A DNA stretch of 64,000 nucleotides from Cohnella herbarum (GCF_012849095.1 NZ_CP051680.1:6754001-6818000); one strand, 5' to 3'; positions 52,041 to 61,231 are shown, counted from the stretch's first letter. Notes: generated by a model not told the origin, from the letters alone. Translations and numbers: made by a program.

Positions 52041-53786
52041 ATGACGAAATCTGCAAAATGGACAGCCTTCGCGCTGGCTTCGCTGCTATTCCTAACGACC
52101 GCCTGCAGCGGCGGAGGCGGCAACAACAATAACGGGGCGTCGCCGAGCGCGCCGTCGAGCGAAGCGCCGCCGGCATCATCCGGTTCGGCATCTCCATCCG
52201 CCTCGCCGGTCGAAGCGATCGACCCGTTCGGGAAGTACCCGGAAACGGTCGAGTTTACGACCGTGCGCCCGGTCGCCAACAATCCGCAATTCCCGGAAGG
52301 GCAATCGTATGAAGAAAACGACTTCAACAAGTTCATGCAAGATCAGTTGAACGTCAAACCGAAAATCGTGTGGACGTCTCCACAGGACGGCGGAGCATAC
52401 AATAAAAAGCTCCAGCTGGCCATTAACGGCAACGATATTCCAGACGTATTCCAGATCGTGGATACAAGTCCGACCGCCGTTCTGTCGACGCTCAAAAGGC
52501 TGGTCGACGCGGATATGATCGAAGACTTGACCGAAGTCTACGAGCAATACGCATCTCCGCAAATGAAGGAAGCGTTCGGAAGCGCCGACAATGCGGTGCT
52601 CGATCTGTTCAAGGTCGACGGCAAATTGTACGCGTTGCCGGGACAAAATTCATTGGAAAACTTCAACTTCGTCTGGGTACGCGAAGACTGGCGGAAAAAG
52701 CTGGGTTTGCCGGAGCCGAAAACTCTGGATGATGTCATCGCGCTCGCCCAAGCATTCAAGGATAAGGACCCGTACGGCGACGGGAAGACGGTGCCGATCG
52801 CCATGCAAATGGAGAAGGAAGCCGCCGGCTTGTTCGGACCGGGATTCCTGTTCGACCAATTCGGAGCGTACCCGGATCTGTTCTATAAGAACGATGCCGG
52901 CGAAGTCGCGTTCGGGGGCATCCAGCCGGGTATCAAGGATGGGCTGAAGGTATTGTCCCAGCTATACAAAGGCGGACTGGTGGAGAAGGACATCGCGTTA
53001 AAGGATACCGGCAAGCTGCAGGAGTTGCTGGCCAGCGGCCGCGCGGGCATCGTCGGGCAAGCGTGGTGGGGAGTATGGTATCCATTGTTCATGACGTTGC
53101 AGAACGTGCCGGACGCCGACTGGAAGCCTTACATCATTCCATCCAAGCTGAACGGTAAGATCAACTATGGCACGACGCTGCCCGTCAACGGCATTCTGGT
53201 CGTGAAGAAAGGCTTTAAGAACCCGGAACTGCCGATCAAATGGTTGAATGTCTATAACGACCCTCAGCATGACGAGTTCTTCATGAAGCTCGGTCAGGAC
53301 AAATTCAAAGACGCGAACGACAAGGAACCGATCTTGTGGGGCATGGGCGTCAACTCGACGGACAAAATCACGAAAGAAGCGAAGCAAATCGTCGGTGCCG
53401 TGAACGGTACGGTTGATCCGAGCACGCTGCCCGTTACGAACAAAGACGCGTACAACCACATTAAGAAGTATATTGACGAGCTGCAGGATCAACCGCAGGC
53501 CGCGAGCAAAAATATGCTGCAATGGCAAAATACCCGCAGTTGGTACGATGCGATGGGTTCGGCCGCGCAATACGAGCTGAACGTCGTCTACTCCGCGTTC
53601 GATGGCCAGACGCCTACGATGGAGAAGAAGCTGACCGCGCTGAAGGATTTGCAGATGAAAGCCTATCATTCGATGATCATGAAGTCTACGGACATCGACG
53701 CCGACTTCGACAAGTTCGCGAGCGACTGGAAATCCCAGGGCGGCGACGAAATATTGGCGGAAATCGCCGAAGCTTTGAAAAAGTAA
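52041..53786 (+). CDS. Extracellular sugar-binding lipoprotein (LplA-like)
   Basis: A 581-residue substrate-binding protein with signal peptide and lipobox LTTAC (Cys about 21), then a Gly/Asn/Ser/Pro-rich linker and a large family-1 binding fold (NGNDIPDVFQIVDTSPTAV, FNFVWVREDWRKKLGLPEPK). At about 580 residues it matches the LplA/YtcQ group for bulky oligosaccharides. It is separated from the kinase/regulator pair by 150 bases and followed by its own terminator. Confidence 0.93.
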   Translation: MTKSAKWTAFALASLLFLTTACSGGGGNNNNGASPSAPSSEAPPASSGSASPSASPVEAIDPFGKYPETVEFTTVRPVANNPQFPEGQSYEENDFNKFMQDQLNVKPKIVWTSPQDGGAYNKKLQLAINGNDIPDVFQIVDTSPTAVLSTLKRLVDADMIEDLTEVYEQYASPQMKEAFGSADNAVLDLFKVDGKLYALPGQNSLENFNFVWVREDWRKKLGLPEPKTLDDVIALAQAFKDKDPYGDGKTVPIAMQMEKEAAGLFGPGFLFDQFGAYPDLFYKNDAGEVAFGGIQPGIKDGLKVLSQLYKGGLVEKDIALKDTGKLQELLASGRAGIVGQAWWGVWYPLFMTLQNVPDADWKPYIIPSKLNGKINYGTTLPVNGILVVKKGFKNPELPIKWLNVYNDPQHDEFFMKLGQDKFKDANDKEPILWGMGVNSTDKITKEAKQIVGAVNGTVDPSTLPVTNKDAYNHIKKYIDELQDQPQAASKNMLQWQNTRSWYDAMGSAAQYELNVVYSAFDGQTPTMEKKLTALKDLQMKAYHSMIMKSTDIDADFDKFASDWKSQGGDEILAEIAEALKK

Positions 53787-53797
53787 TGGCTTGGGGG

Positions 53798-53826
53798 AGG
53801 CGCCGAGCAAGTCTCGGCGCCTTTCT
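53798..53826 (+). terminator. Intrinsic terminator between binding protein and permease genes
   Basis: AGGCGCCGAG (53798-53807) pairs with CTCGGCGCCT (53813-53822), then TTCTT. Read-through would give less permease than binding protein. Confidence 0.82.
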
Positions 53827-53829
53827 TAA

Positions 53830-53870
53830 CATTTCAGAAAGTATAAAATCCACTCTACTTTTCTGAAATG
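53830..53870 (+). repeat. Inverted repeat upstream of permease genes
   Basis: CATTTCAGAAA (53830-53840) pairs with TTTCTGAAATG (53860-53870), loop of 19 bases, no T run. A candidate operator or mRNA-protecting stem between the binding-protein and permease genes. Confidence 0.6.
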
Positions 53871-53963
53871 TCTCCGACATAAACGTTCCCCCGCCATCCC
53901 TAAGGACGGCGAAGGCCGTTTATGCTTGTCCTTTATCTCTCAGGAAGCAAGGGGGTTAACGTC

Positions 53964-54860
53964 ATGATTCGAAGATGGTCGGAACAAGTTCATTACAACT
54001 TGATGCTGCTCCCCGGCATCGTGCTCGTGCTGCTGTTCAGCGTATGGCCGATGGGCGGCATTATCCTTGCTTTCAAAGACTTCAGTCCGACCAAGGGCAT
54101 ATGGGGCTCCTCGTGGGTCGGTTGGGAAAATTACGAGCTGCTGTTCGATACGCCGGTAGCGATGCAAGTGTTCACCAATACGGTTGTCATTGCCCTTATG
54201 AAGATGACGATCGGCTTCGTCGTGCCGATCGTGTTCGCGCTCATGTTGAACGAGCTGCGCATCCGTTGGTTCAAGCGGACCATGCAGACGATCGTCTATT
54301 TGCCGCATTTTCTGTCCTGGGTGCTTATCGCGGGCATATTGAGGGACATGTTCGCGATCGACGGCATCGTGAACGAGTGGCTTCACTCGCAGTTCGGGCT
54401 CGAGCCGACGATGTTCCTCGCGGAACATTTCTGGTTCCGAACGATCATTATCGGCTCCGACGTTTGGAAGGAATTCGGATTCGGAACGATCGTCTACTTG
54501 GCCGCGCTGACGGCGATCAATCCGTCGTTGTACGAGGCGGCCGAAATCGACGGCGCCAGCCGCATGAAGAAGCTGCGCTACATTACGCTGCCCGGCATCG
54601 TGCCCATGATCGTGCTGGTCGGGACGCTTAGCATGCAGAACGTGCTGAACGCGGGCTTCGACCAAATTTTCAACTTGTACAACACGCTGGTGTACGACTC
54701 CTCCGATATCATCGACACCTACGTATACCGTGCAGGGCTGGAAGAAGGGCGCTTCGAAATCGCGACGGCGGTTGGGCTGCTTAAGTCGGCCATCAGCTTC
54801 GTGCTCGTCGTCAGCTCTTATGCGCTGGCCAGCAGGTTCGCGAACTACCGGATATTCTGA
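53964..54860 (+). CDS. CUT1-family sugar ABC transporter permease (LplB-like)
   Basis: A 298-residue permease with six segments and the EAA loop EAAEIDGASRMKKLRYITLP. The ATG at 53964 is preceded by AAGGGGG at 9-10 bases; upstream in-frame codons add a tail through non-coding structure and are rejected. The short N-terminus contrasts with the longer one of its paralogue at 40402. Confidence 0.93.
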   Translation: MIRRWSEQVHYNLMLLPGIVLVLLFSVWPMGGIILAFKDFSPTKGIWGSSWVGWENYELLFDTPVAMQVFTNTVVIALMKMTIGFVVPIVFALMLNELRIRWFKRTMQTIVYLPHFLSWVLIAGILRDMFAIDGIVNEWLHSQFGLEPTMFLAEHFWFRTIIIGSDVWKEFGFGTIVYLAALTAINPSLYEAAEIDGASRMKKLRYITLPGIVPMIVLVGTLSMQNVLNAGFDQIFNLYNTLVYDSSDIIDTYVYRAGLEEGRFEIATAVGLLKSAISFVLVVSSYALASRFANYRIF

Positions 54861-54879
54861 TCACGAGGAGGAAAGCCCG

Positions 54880-55767
54880 ATGGTACGGAACGCAACTTGG
54901 GGAACGAAGGTGGCGGACGGCGCGCTGATCGCGTTCATGGTGCTGATCTCGCTCACTTGTTTTTTTCCGCTATTGCACAACTTGGCGATTTCGTTCAGTT
55001 CGCCCGCTAAGGCGACCGGCGGATTCGTTACGATATTCCCGCAAGATTTCACCTTTGCCTCCTACGAGAAGCTGTTCGAGGACAGCACCTTTTTCCGGAC
55101 GTTTTTCGTCTCCGTGGAGCGGGTTGTCCTCACGACGATTCTCAGCTTCTTCGTCTCTCTGTTGATGGCTTATCCGCTGTCGAGGACGAACAGGGACTTC
55201 GCTCTACGCAACGTGTATATGTGGCTGCTCGTGTTCGTTATGATGTTTAACGGCGGACTTATTCCGTTCTACCTCATCGTCAAGCAGATGGGGCTGATGA
55301 ATTCGTTTTGGGTGCTTGTGCTTCCGATGATCGTGAACGTGTTTAACGTCATTTTGATCGTGAACTACTTCCGGGGCATCCCGAAGGAACTGGACGAATG
55401 CGCCTCGATGGACGGCGCGGGACCGTGGTACAAGGTGTTCCGCATTTATATGCCGCTGGCGATGCCGGTACTGGCGACAACGACGCTGTTCCTGATCGTC
55501 AACATATGGAACGAGTTCATGACCGGGATGATCTTCATGCGCAACATTGAAGACGCGCCGTTGCAGACCTACATGCAGCAGCTTGTCGTTCGGATCGATC
55601 CGAACCTGCTCAAGACGGTCGACGACGTTAAGCGAATGGCCAGCGTTTCGGACAAAACGCTCAGCGCCGCGAAAATATTCGTGTCCATGCTTCCGATCAT
55701 GCTGTTATATCCGTTTCTTCAGCGCTATTTCATTTCGGGGATTACGCTGGGTTCGGTGAAGGAATAA
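54880..55767 (+). CDS. CUT1-family sugar ABC transporter permease (LplC/YtcP-like)
   Basis: A 295-residue permease with six segments and loop ECASMDGAGPWYKVFRIYMP, ending FISGITLGSVKE like other LplC proteins. The ATG at 54880 is 8 bases after GAGGAGG and 19 bases after the previous stop. Together with the preceding permease and the binding protein it forms a transporter lacking its ATPase gene. Confidence 0.93.
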   Translation: MVRNATWGTKVADGALIAFMVLISLTCFFPLLHNLAISFSSPAKATGGFVTIFPQDFTFASYEKLFEDSTFFRTFFVSVERVVLTTILSFFVSLLMAYPLSRTNRDFALRNVYMWLLVFVMMFNGGLIPFYLIVKQMGLMNSFWVLVLPMIVNVFNVILIVNYFRGIPKELDECASMDGAGPWYKVFRIYMPLAMPVLATTTLFLIVNIWNEFMTGMIFMRNIEDAPLQTYMQQLVVRIDPNLLKTVDDVKRMASVSDKTLSAAKIFVSMLPIMLLYPFLQRYFISGITLGSVKE

Positions 55768-55820
55768 GCGGGAAATTGCGGTTAGAGGGACGTGGACGGG
55801 AAGGAGGGGACGAAACGAAT

Positions 55821-58673
55821 ATGAACGAGACGCAACGAATGGATGGAACGAAAAGATTGAATGGGACGGAAGAGACGGTATTGCCTGGGGCTTCAAAGGC
55901 GATTTGGTTCGACGAGCAGGGGCAAGGCCGCAACATGTACGCCCGTTTTCGGCTGACGTTCGAGATGGACGGCGCGCCGAAAAAGGCGATTTTGAATTTG
56001 TTCGCCGACACGACCTATCAATTGTACGTAAATGGAACATACGCCGGCAACGGATCCGTACGATTCGATCCGCGGCATCCGGTTTACGACGCGCACGACT
56101 TAACCGGTCTGCTCGTTCCCGGTCGTAACTCGATCGCCGTGCAGGTCAACTATGTCGGACACAAGACGTTCATGACGATGCCGTCCCAAGGCGGATTCGC
56201 GGCATGGGGAGAAGCGGTGACGGTGAAAGGCGCATCCGTCGATCTAACGACGGGGGCGGCTGGCTGGAAAACGGTTCCGGTCCCGGCCTACCGTTATGCG
56301 ACAAAGGCAAGCCTGTTTCTGAAAGCGGCGGATCATTACGATCAGCGGTTGGACGAGCCGGATTGGGCGCAGACCGATTACGATGATGGCCGGTGGCTAC
56401 GCGGAACGGAGCTGGCGGATCAGAAGGCTTGGGGACATCCGCAGCCGCGGGCAATTCCGTTCATGTCCGGCGAGCCTGTACCCGTAAAGCGCGTACTGCA
56501 CGCGCTGCCGCTCGTCCGGCAGGAAGAGCTCTATTCGTTCAGCGTCCCGATGCCGCATGTGAACGAGATTCACGAGCCGGACCGTACCAGCCGGAAGATG
56601 GCGGTGTTCTCATGGATCTATGCGCCGGCGGATACGGTCGTTACTCTGGGGCTGTTCTATCAGACAACCTGGATGAACGGCGAGCCGATCGCGGAAGGGT
56701 TGCCGTCGATAGACAAGAGCATGGGGTTGAACCATCGCGTGCGGCTGCGCGGCGGGTGGAACCATTACGTTGCCGAGATCGACGCGCTTCAAGACGGCGT
56801 TCATCATTACTTGGCGTTGCCGGCAGGCCGGGGGCTGATCGTGTCGGCCGATCGCGAGATCGGCTCGGCCGCGCGGTTCCGCCGCTCTCCGGTCGTCTCG
56901 CAGGAGCAGTACGAGTCCGCGATGCGAAATCTCGCGCTTCCCGGGATAACGGAGACGGCTTTCCAGGAGGCGGGCGGTTGGATCGACGTCGCTGCCGAAG
57001 AGCAGGGCGCCAGTCCAACGATGGCGACCAGTTGGGATTCGTACGGCGAACCGATCGAGTCCTTAGAGTTGGATACGTTGGTGGGACGGACGTTCGCGTT
57101 GGAAGACTACCCGGAAGGCTTCTCGCTCTTGCTGGATTTGGGATTGACGCGGCTCGTATTGCCTCGGCTCGTATTGGAAGGGGCAGGCGGCGCCACCGTC
57201 GATCTGACGTACGGCGAGCATCTGAATCCGGACGGCAAGCATTTACGTCACTATCACTGGTACGGACTCGGCGACCGTGCGGAGGCGGATTCTCGTCAGC
57301 CCTCGCTCGATTGGCGGCTGACCCAGCCCCGCGGATTCCGGTATATGATGTTGACGGTTCGCGGGGCGCGGGACAACGTGACGCTGCGGAAGCTAGAGTT
57401 AGCTTCGGCGAGCTATCCGGTGAAGACGGTCGGAGCGTTCGGCTGCTCCGATCCGCTGTTGGAGCAAATATGGGCAATGGGCGTTCGGACGCAAGCCGTT
57501 AATATGGAGGACGCCTACACGGACTGCGTGACTCGCGAACGCGGTCAATACGTTCGAGATACGATTATTCAATACCACACCAATCTGATGGCGTTCGGCG
57601 ATCATGCCCTTATGCGGCGAAGCCTGGAGTTGATCGGCCAATCGCCGGATTTTACCGGGAAATTCAGGGCGGTATACCCGAACACGGGAGACTACACGAT
57701 ATCGGACTTTGCGCTGAACGCGCTGGAAGGTTTCCATGCTTACTACGGCCGAACGGGAGACCGGGAGTTGATCGAGACGTATTGGGACGCCATGATGCGT
57801 AATCTGGCTTGGTTCCATGAGTTGGCCGACGAACGGGACGACTTGCTGCTGGATGCGGAATGGGATACCAAACGAGGCATAAAAGCGCATTATGGCGGGT
57901 TTCATGGAGATCTAGCCATCGTTCCAGGCTACATGGACACGAAGGGCATCCATTGCGTGTTTAGCTGCACGTATTTGATAGCGATGCGATGCGCGGCCGA
58001 ATTAGCGGCTGCGATCGGCCGGACGGAGGACCGGCTTGAGCTGGAGCGACGGATTGCCATCGTCGAGCGGTCCATCCGGGAAATGTTCTGGGATGGGACG
58101 CGCGGCTGTTACAGCGACAATGCTGCTCGAACGACATCGTCGGTGCATGCCAGCTTGTTCGCCGCCCGTTCGGGCGTACTTACGGAGGAGCAACTGGAGC
58201 CGTTGCGGAGCCACGTCCGTCGCAACTTGCGGTCGTTGTTCGTGAACGGCTACGGACCCGAGGACGGCGTGTATGTCTCGCCAAGCTTCTCGTTTTACAT
58301 TTTCGACGGATTGTACCGGATCGGTCTTGCGGATGTTGCGGAGAGGATGATGCGTCAAGGCTGGGGATGGTTTCTGCAGCAAGGGCTGCAGCAGACGCCC
58401 GAGTATTACGACTTGGCTCAGAGCCTCTGCCATGCCTGGTCCGCTTGCCCTACGTACTTCCTGTCGAGATACGTTCTGGGTGTGTGCCCGCCCGGGTTAG
58501 AGCATCCGGATGAGGTCACCATCGACGTGCGTACAGCGGACGTGACCGCGGCCGAGGGTACGGTTCCGCATCCTCGCGGGATTGTCGAGGTCAAGTGGCA
58601 TCTGGACGAAACCGGTGCCCGCATATTCGACTACGTCCGCGCGCCGGAAGGCATACGGGTACGATTCGCGTAG
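55821..58673 (+). CDS. GH78-like alpha-L-rhamnosidase, cytoplasmic
   Basis: A 950-residue enzyme without a signal peptide, so it should act on imported oligosaccharide. The N-terminal part (about 25-200) is a beta-sandwich (LFADTTYQLYVNGTYAGNGS); the (alpha/alpha)6 catalytic region begins near 545. Asp568, Glu573 and Asp580 in TDCVTRERGQYVRD have exactly the spacing of Asp567/Glu572/Asp579 in Bacillus sp. GL1 RhaB. The late motif SLCHAWSACPTYFLSRYVLG also fits GH78. The start follows GGAGGGG. It is the last gene of the second transporter cluster, 53 bases after the permease. The exact substrate is inferred. Confidence 0.8.
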   Translation: MNETQRMDGTKRLNGTEETVLPGASKAIWFDEQGQGRNMYARFRLTFEMDGAPKKAILNLFADTTYQLYVNGTYAGNGSVRFDPRHPVYDAHDLTGLLVPGRNSIAVQVNYVGHKTFMTMPSQGGFAAWGEAVTVKGASVDLTTGAAGWKTVPVPAYRYATKASLFLKAADHYDQRLDEPDWAQTDYDDGRWLRGTELADQKAWGHPQPRAIPFMSGEPVPVKRVLHALPLVRQEELYSFSVPMPHVNEIHEPDRTSRKMAVFSWIYAPADTVVTLGLFYQTTWMNGEPIAEGLPSIDKSMGLNHRVRLRGGWNHYVAEIDALQDGVHHYLALPAGRGLIVSADREIGSAARFRRSPVVSQEQYESAMRNLALPGITETAFQEAGGWIDVAAEEQGASPTMATSWDSYGEPIESLELDTLVGRTFALEDYPEGFSLLLDLGLTRLVLPRLVLEGAGGATVDLTYGEHLNPDGKHLRHYHWYGLGDRAEADSRQPSLDWRLTQPRGFRYMMLTVRGARDNVTLRKLELASASYPVKTVGAFGCSDPLLEQIWAMGVRTQAVNMEDAYTDCVTRERGQYVRDTIIQYHTNLMAFGDHALMRRSLELIGQSPDFTGKFRAVYPNTGDYTISDFALNALEGFHAYYGRTGDRELIETYWDAMMRNLAWFHELADERDDLLLDAEWDTKRGIKAHYGGFHGDLAIVPGYMDTKGIHCVFSCTYLIAMRCAAELAAAIGRTEDRLELERRIAIVERSIREMFWDGTRGCYSDNAARTTSSVHASLFAARSGVLTEEQLEPLRSHVRRNLRSLFVNGYGPEDGVYVSPSFSFYIFDGLYRIGLADVAERMMRQGWGWFLQQGLQQTPEYYDLAQSLCHAWSACPTYFLSRYVLGVCPPGLEHPDEVTIDVRTADVTAAEGTVPHPRGIVEVKWHLDETGARIFDYVRAPEGIRVRFA

Positions 58674-58824
58674 TAGTACGCCTGACAACTTACTGAATTC
58701 CTATCACATAAGGGCTTCTGTGTCCATTTGCTATATAAGAGTAAGACCGATCAAAGACGGCGAAGTCGTGATATTCTCGTTGTCAGCGGGAGTATATATT
58801 CAAGCTAGATTCATGCATCAGCCT

Positions 58825-59009
58825 CTAAGTGTAAAAATGACATTTAGAAGGGATACTTTTCTTCAAATAGAAATCTAAGTGCAGAAGTTACATCTATTTC
58901 GAGAATTTGAGCGATTATCGAAGATCATCCGCTATCTAATTGTGCATTTTACACTTAGACTAGAAAGCTCCCGAGTTTCGGGCAATCTAAGTGTACTTTC
59001 TACACGTAG
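58825..59009. repeat. Array of four CTAAGTGTA/TACACTTAG palindromes
   Basis: In the 437-base gap 58674-59110. Units at 58825-58847, 58875-58896, 58936-58958 and 58987-59009 each have arms like CTAAGTGT and ACACTTAG around 6-7 bases. Start-to-start steps are 50, 61 and 51 bp. A half copy (CTAAGTGTAAAAT) occurs at 5956-5968. No open frame of interest runs through them. Confidence 0.82.
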
Positions 59010-59060
59010 TGCCTAGCGAGAGAATGGTAAATAACCCTCTCTTCCAAACGATAAGCTGCG

Positions 59061-59094
59061 AAAAACCGTCAGGGAAAGTCCCCTGACGGTTTTT
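59061..59094. terminator. Bidirectional terminator
   Basis: AAAAACCGTCAGGG pairs with CCCTGACGGTTTTT around a 6-base loop. It serves the leftward gene ending at 59111 and possibly the rightward GH78-like operon. Confidence 0.9.
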
Positions 59095-59110
59095 CTTACA
59101 GCTTGACGGC

Positions 59111-60766
59111 TCAAGGATGCGAGGCAACCCAATCGACGATCGCCCTGTATTTCGGGGCGTTGGCGTTCGATTGTCCCGTCTCGGATTTAGCGCCCCAAGC
59201 GCCGCCGGACGACCACGTACCGGCATGGGCATAATGATTGAACAGCTTAAAGTACGGAGCGAATTTGTTGAACATGTAAATGTACTCGTTATAGATTTGC
59301 TGATTCGCGCTCCATTGGTGGGCGTTGGTCAGAAGATGCTGACCTCCCTCGTAAGTACCGAGCGGAACGTTGTATTTCTGGGCGATCGTCACCGCGGTTA
59401 ATACGCGATCGATGAATACTTGGTCGGTATCCTGCCGGAACTGCGATTGAATGTTGGCGCTGGCTCCATCGAGACCGGAACCCACGTAAGGCGCAATGGC
59501 GATTAGATCCGCTTTTTGTCCGGTAGGATTCCAAGTCGCGCTGTTTATGACGTTCTGGTAGCTTTGATCGAAAATGTCGTAGTTGCCGCTGAACGATCCG
59601 ACGCGTACGACGCGACTCGCCATTTCAGAGCCGTAGACGTCCGCGAACTGCTTCCATATGTTTACGGATCGATATAAGCTGAACGCGCCGCCCTGGTACC
59701 ATTGGTTGTAGCCGGGGAGATTCAACGCCACGCCTTGATCGATCGTGTACTGGAATTGGGTGAATCCTCCGTTCCATGTTTCGTTGGAATATTCCACGTA
59801 TACTTTCAGGTTCGGATTCAGCTTGGATTTCACGAGAACGGCCAACTGGTAGGCATAGTTGTTATCGGCCATATGCGGCAAGGTCACCCACATATCCTTG
59901 TTCGTCCGGTTGCTCAGATCGATCATCCATTCATAGGCTAGACCCGCTCTTAACGGATCGCTTGGTCCGATATAACCGATATCCGGATTGCCGGTATCGG
60001 TCGGCAAGCGCCGTTGAGACCAAGTTTGAACTTTGGAATTGTTCGTACCGCCCCAGTCCATGAATCGGATCGTCGAATAAGGGGCCAGTTCGCCAATGAA
60101 GGTCGGATTCCAGATGTCCGTACCGCTTGCATAAGCGGTAGCCCAGTTCACGTTCGATTTGAAGGGCGCTTCTCCAGACCACGGGGCGAGGAACCAGAAA
60201 TTCGTACCGATCTTCATTGTCCCGGTTGGAGTAGTTCCCCCGGTCGTCACGATCAATTGCGGCTTATTGACGCCTTCGCGAGATTGATAGGCTTCCCACG
60301 TGTCCAGATTGGTGCTGAATCCGAAGCTGGCGGACGACTGCGAAGCGTTCAGCTTGTTCTGCACGGCGGTCGTCACGTCGAATTCGACGTAACCGTTACC
60401 CGTAACCGAGGCCTGGGCAATCGAGGCGGCCAAGTTAGGCTTCGTCCCGCCTTCGCTCCAGCTTTCCGTCGAAGCGTTGCTTGCGGTCAACGTATGATTG
60501 TAAACGTGGGCTTCATGGTAAATTCGCAGCTTTGCGCTGCTAATAGGGGAAGAGACTCCAGACAAGCTGAATTTGGTGAACGTATAATTCCATTTGCTAG
60601 CGTATAACGTGGCATTCGTGCCCGCCGCGGAGTCGCTTTGCGTGTCGGTGTCGGCAATCGGGTTCAGCGTGATCGTCGCGGCGGAAGCCGGCTTTCCGTT
60701 TCCGAGCAGTACCACGGAGCTTATCAATGCCAAGGCCATCATAAACGTAAACCACTTTTTCAACAT
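59111..60766 (-). CDS. Secreted CBM96/DNRLRE-like protein with unclassified TIM-barrel domain
   Basis: A 551-residue exported protein: signal peptide (about 1-30, ending ASA), an N-terminal carbohydrate-binding domain of the DNRLRE/CBM96 kind (about 31-180; LNPIADTDTQSDSA, KLRIYHEAHVYN, QSREGVNKPQLIVTT), and a domain with TIM-barrel features (MKIGTNFWFLAPW, RFMDWGGTNNS, TLPHMADNNYAYQLA). Candidate acid/base Glu329 sits in VEYSNETWNGG, and Glu473 in GTYEGGQHLL is a plausible nucleophile. The start at 60766 is 8 bases after AGGAG; a GTG three codons earlier is possible. It is divergent from the large gene at 61232. I cannot name the GH family. Confidence 0.8.
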   Translation of the reverse strand: MLKKWFTFMMALALISSVVLLGNGKPASAATITLNPIADTDTQSDSAAGTNATLYASKWNYTFTKFSLSGVSSPISSAKLRIYHEAHVYNHTLTASNASTESWSEGGTKPNLAASIAQASVTGNGYVEFDVTTAVQNKLNASQSSASFGFSTNLDTWEAYQSREGVNKPQLIVTTGGTTPTGTMKIGTNFWFLAPWSGEAPFKSNVNWATAYASGTDIWNPTFIGELAPYSTIRFMDWGGTNNSKVQTWSQRRLPTDTGNPDIGYIGPSDPLRAGLAYEWMIDLSNRTNKDMWVTLPHMADNNYAYQLAVLVKSKLNPNLKVYVEYSNETWNGGFTQFQYTIDQGVALNLPGYNQWYQGGAFSLYRSVNIWKQFADVYGSEMASRVVRVGSFSGNYDIFDQSYQNVINSATWNPTGQKADLIAIAPYVGSGLDGASANIQSQFRQDTDQVFIDRVLTAVTIAQKYNVPLGTYEGGQHLLTNAHQWSANQQIYNEYIYMFNKFAPYFKLFNHYAHAGTWSSGGAWGAKSETGQSNANAPKYRAIVDWVASHP

Positions 60767-60900
60767 GAACCTCACTCCTCATAAGAAATGAATTTTTAAG
60801 CTTTTCACGTAACGCACGAGAGCGCGTTCACCCCCTTCGTCAACAGAATAACAACGGATGGCGTCCCCCGATATGGAATCCTGTTTACCCCGAAGTGACA

Positions 60901-60920
60901 TTCGTACGGAATTGTACGAA
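60901..60920. promoter_or_regulatory. Palindromic operator candidate between divergent secreted genes
   Basis: Perfect repeat TTCGTAC-GGAATT-GTACGAA in the 465-base space 60767-61231 between the two divergent genes. Its length and symmetry suit a dimeric regulator. I see no convincing -35/-10 pair or other feature in the remainder of this space. Confidence 0.45.
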
Positions 60921-61231
60921 ATTTGTCCTATCAGTCCCTTTTTTAAGGAAACCACTCATGTAACAACAGTGAGAAAGGTTTATGATCGGCGAATTTCGTT
61001 CGGGATTTCGGATAATTGTCCGCACGCGCCGTAAAACCAACAACTGTCGGCGATAAGCAGACCAAATTCGCCTCCGATCGTCCGAGGTCAAGAGTAGACT
61101 GGTATCGAGCGCTCCGCCAAGATCATCCTCCACGTTTGCTAAAGCGCTTCCATAACGGGGGTGAAGAACGGATTGCAATTGAACGCGCTCGGAATCCACA
61201 TCATCGTAAGATAATGGAAAGGAGCCAAAAG

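Noticed and set aside
56393..57502. 369-codon plus-strand frame inside the GH78-like gene
   Set aside because: Arg/Gly-rich composition in an alternative frame of a gene with clear motifs; no ribosome site.
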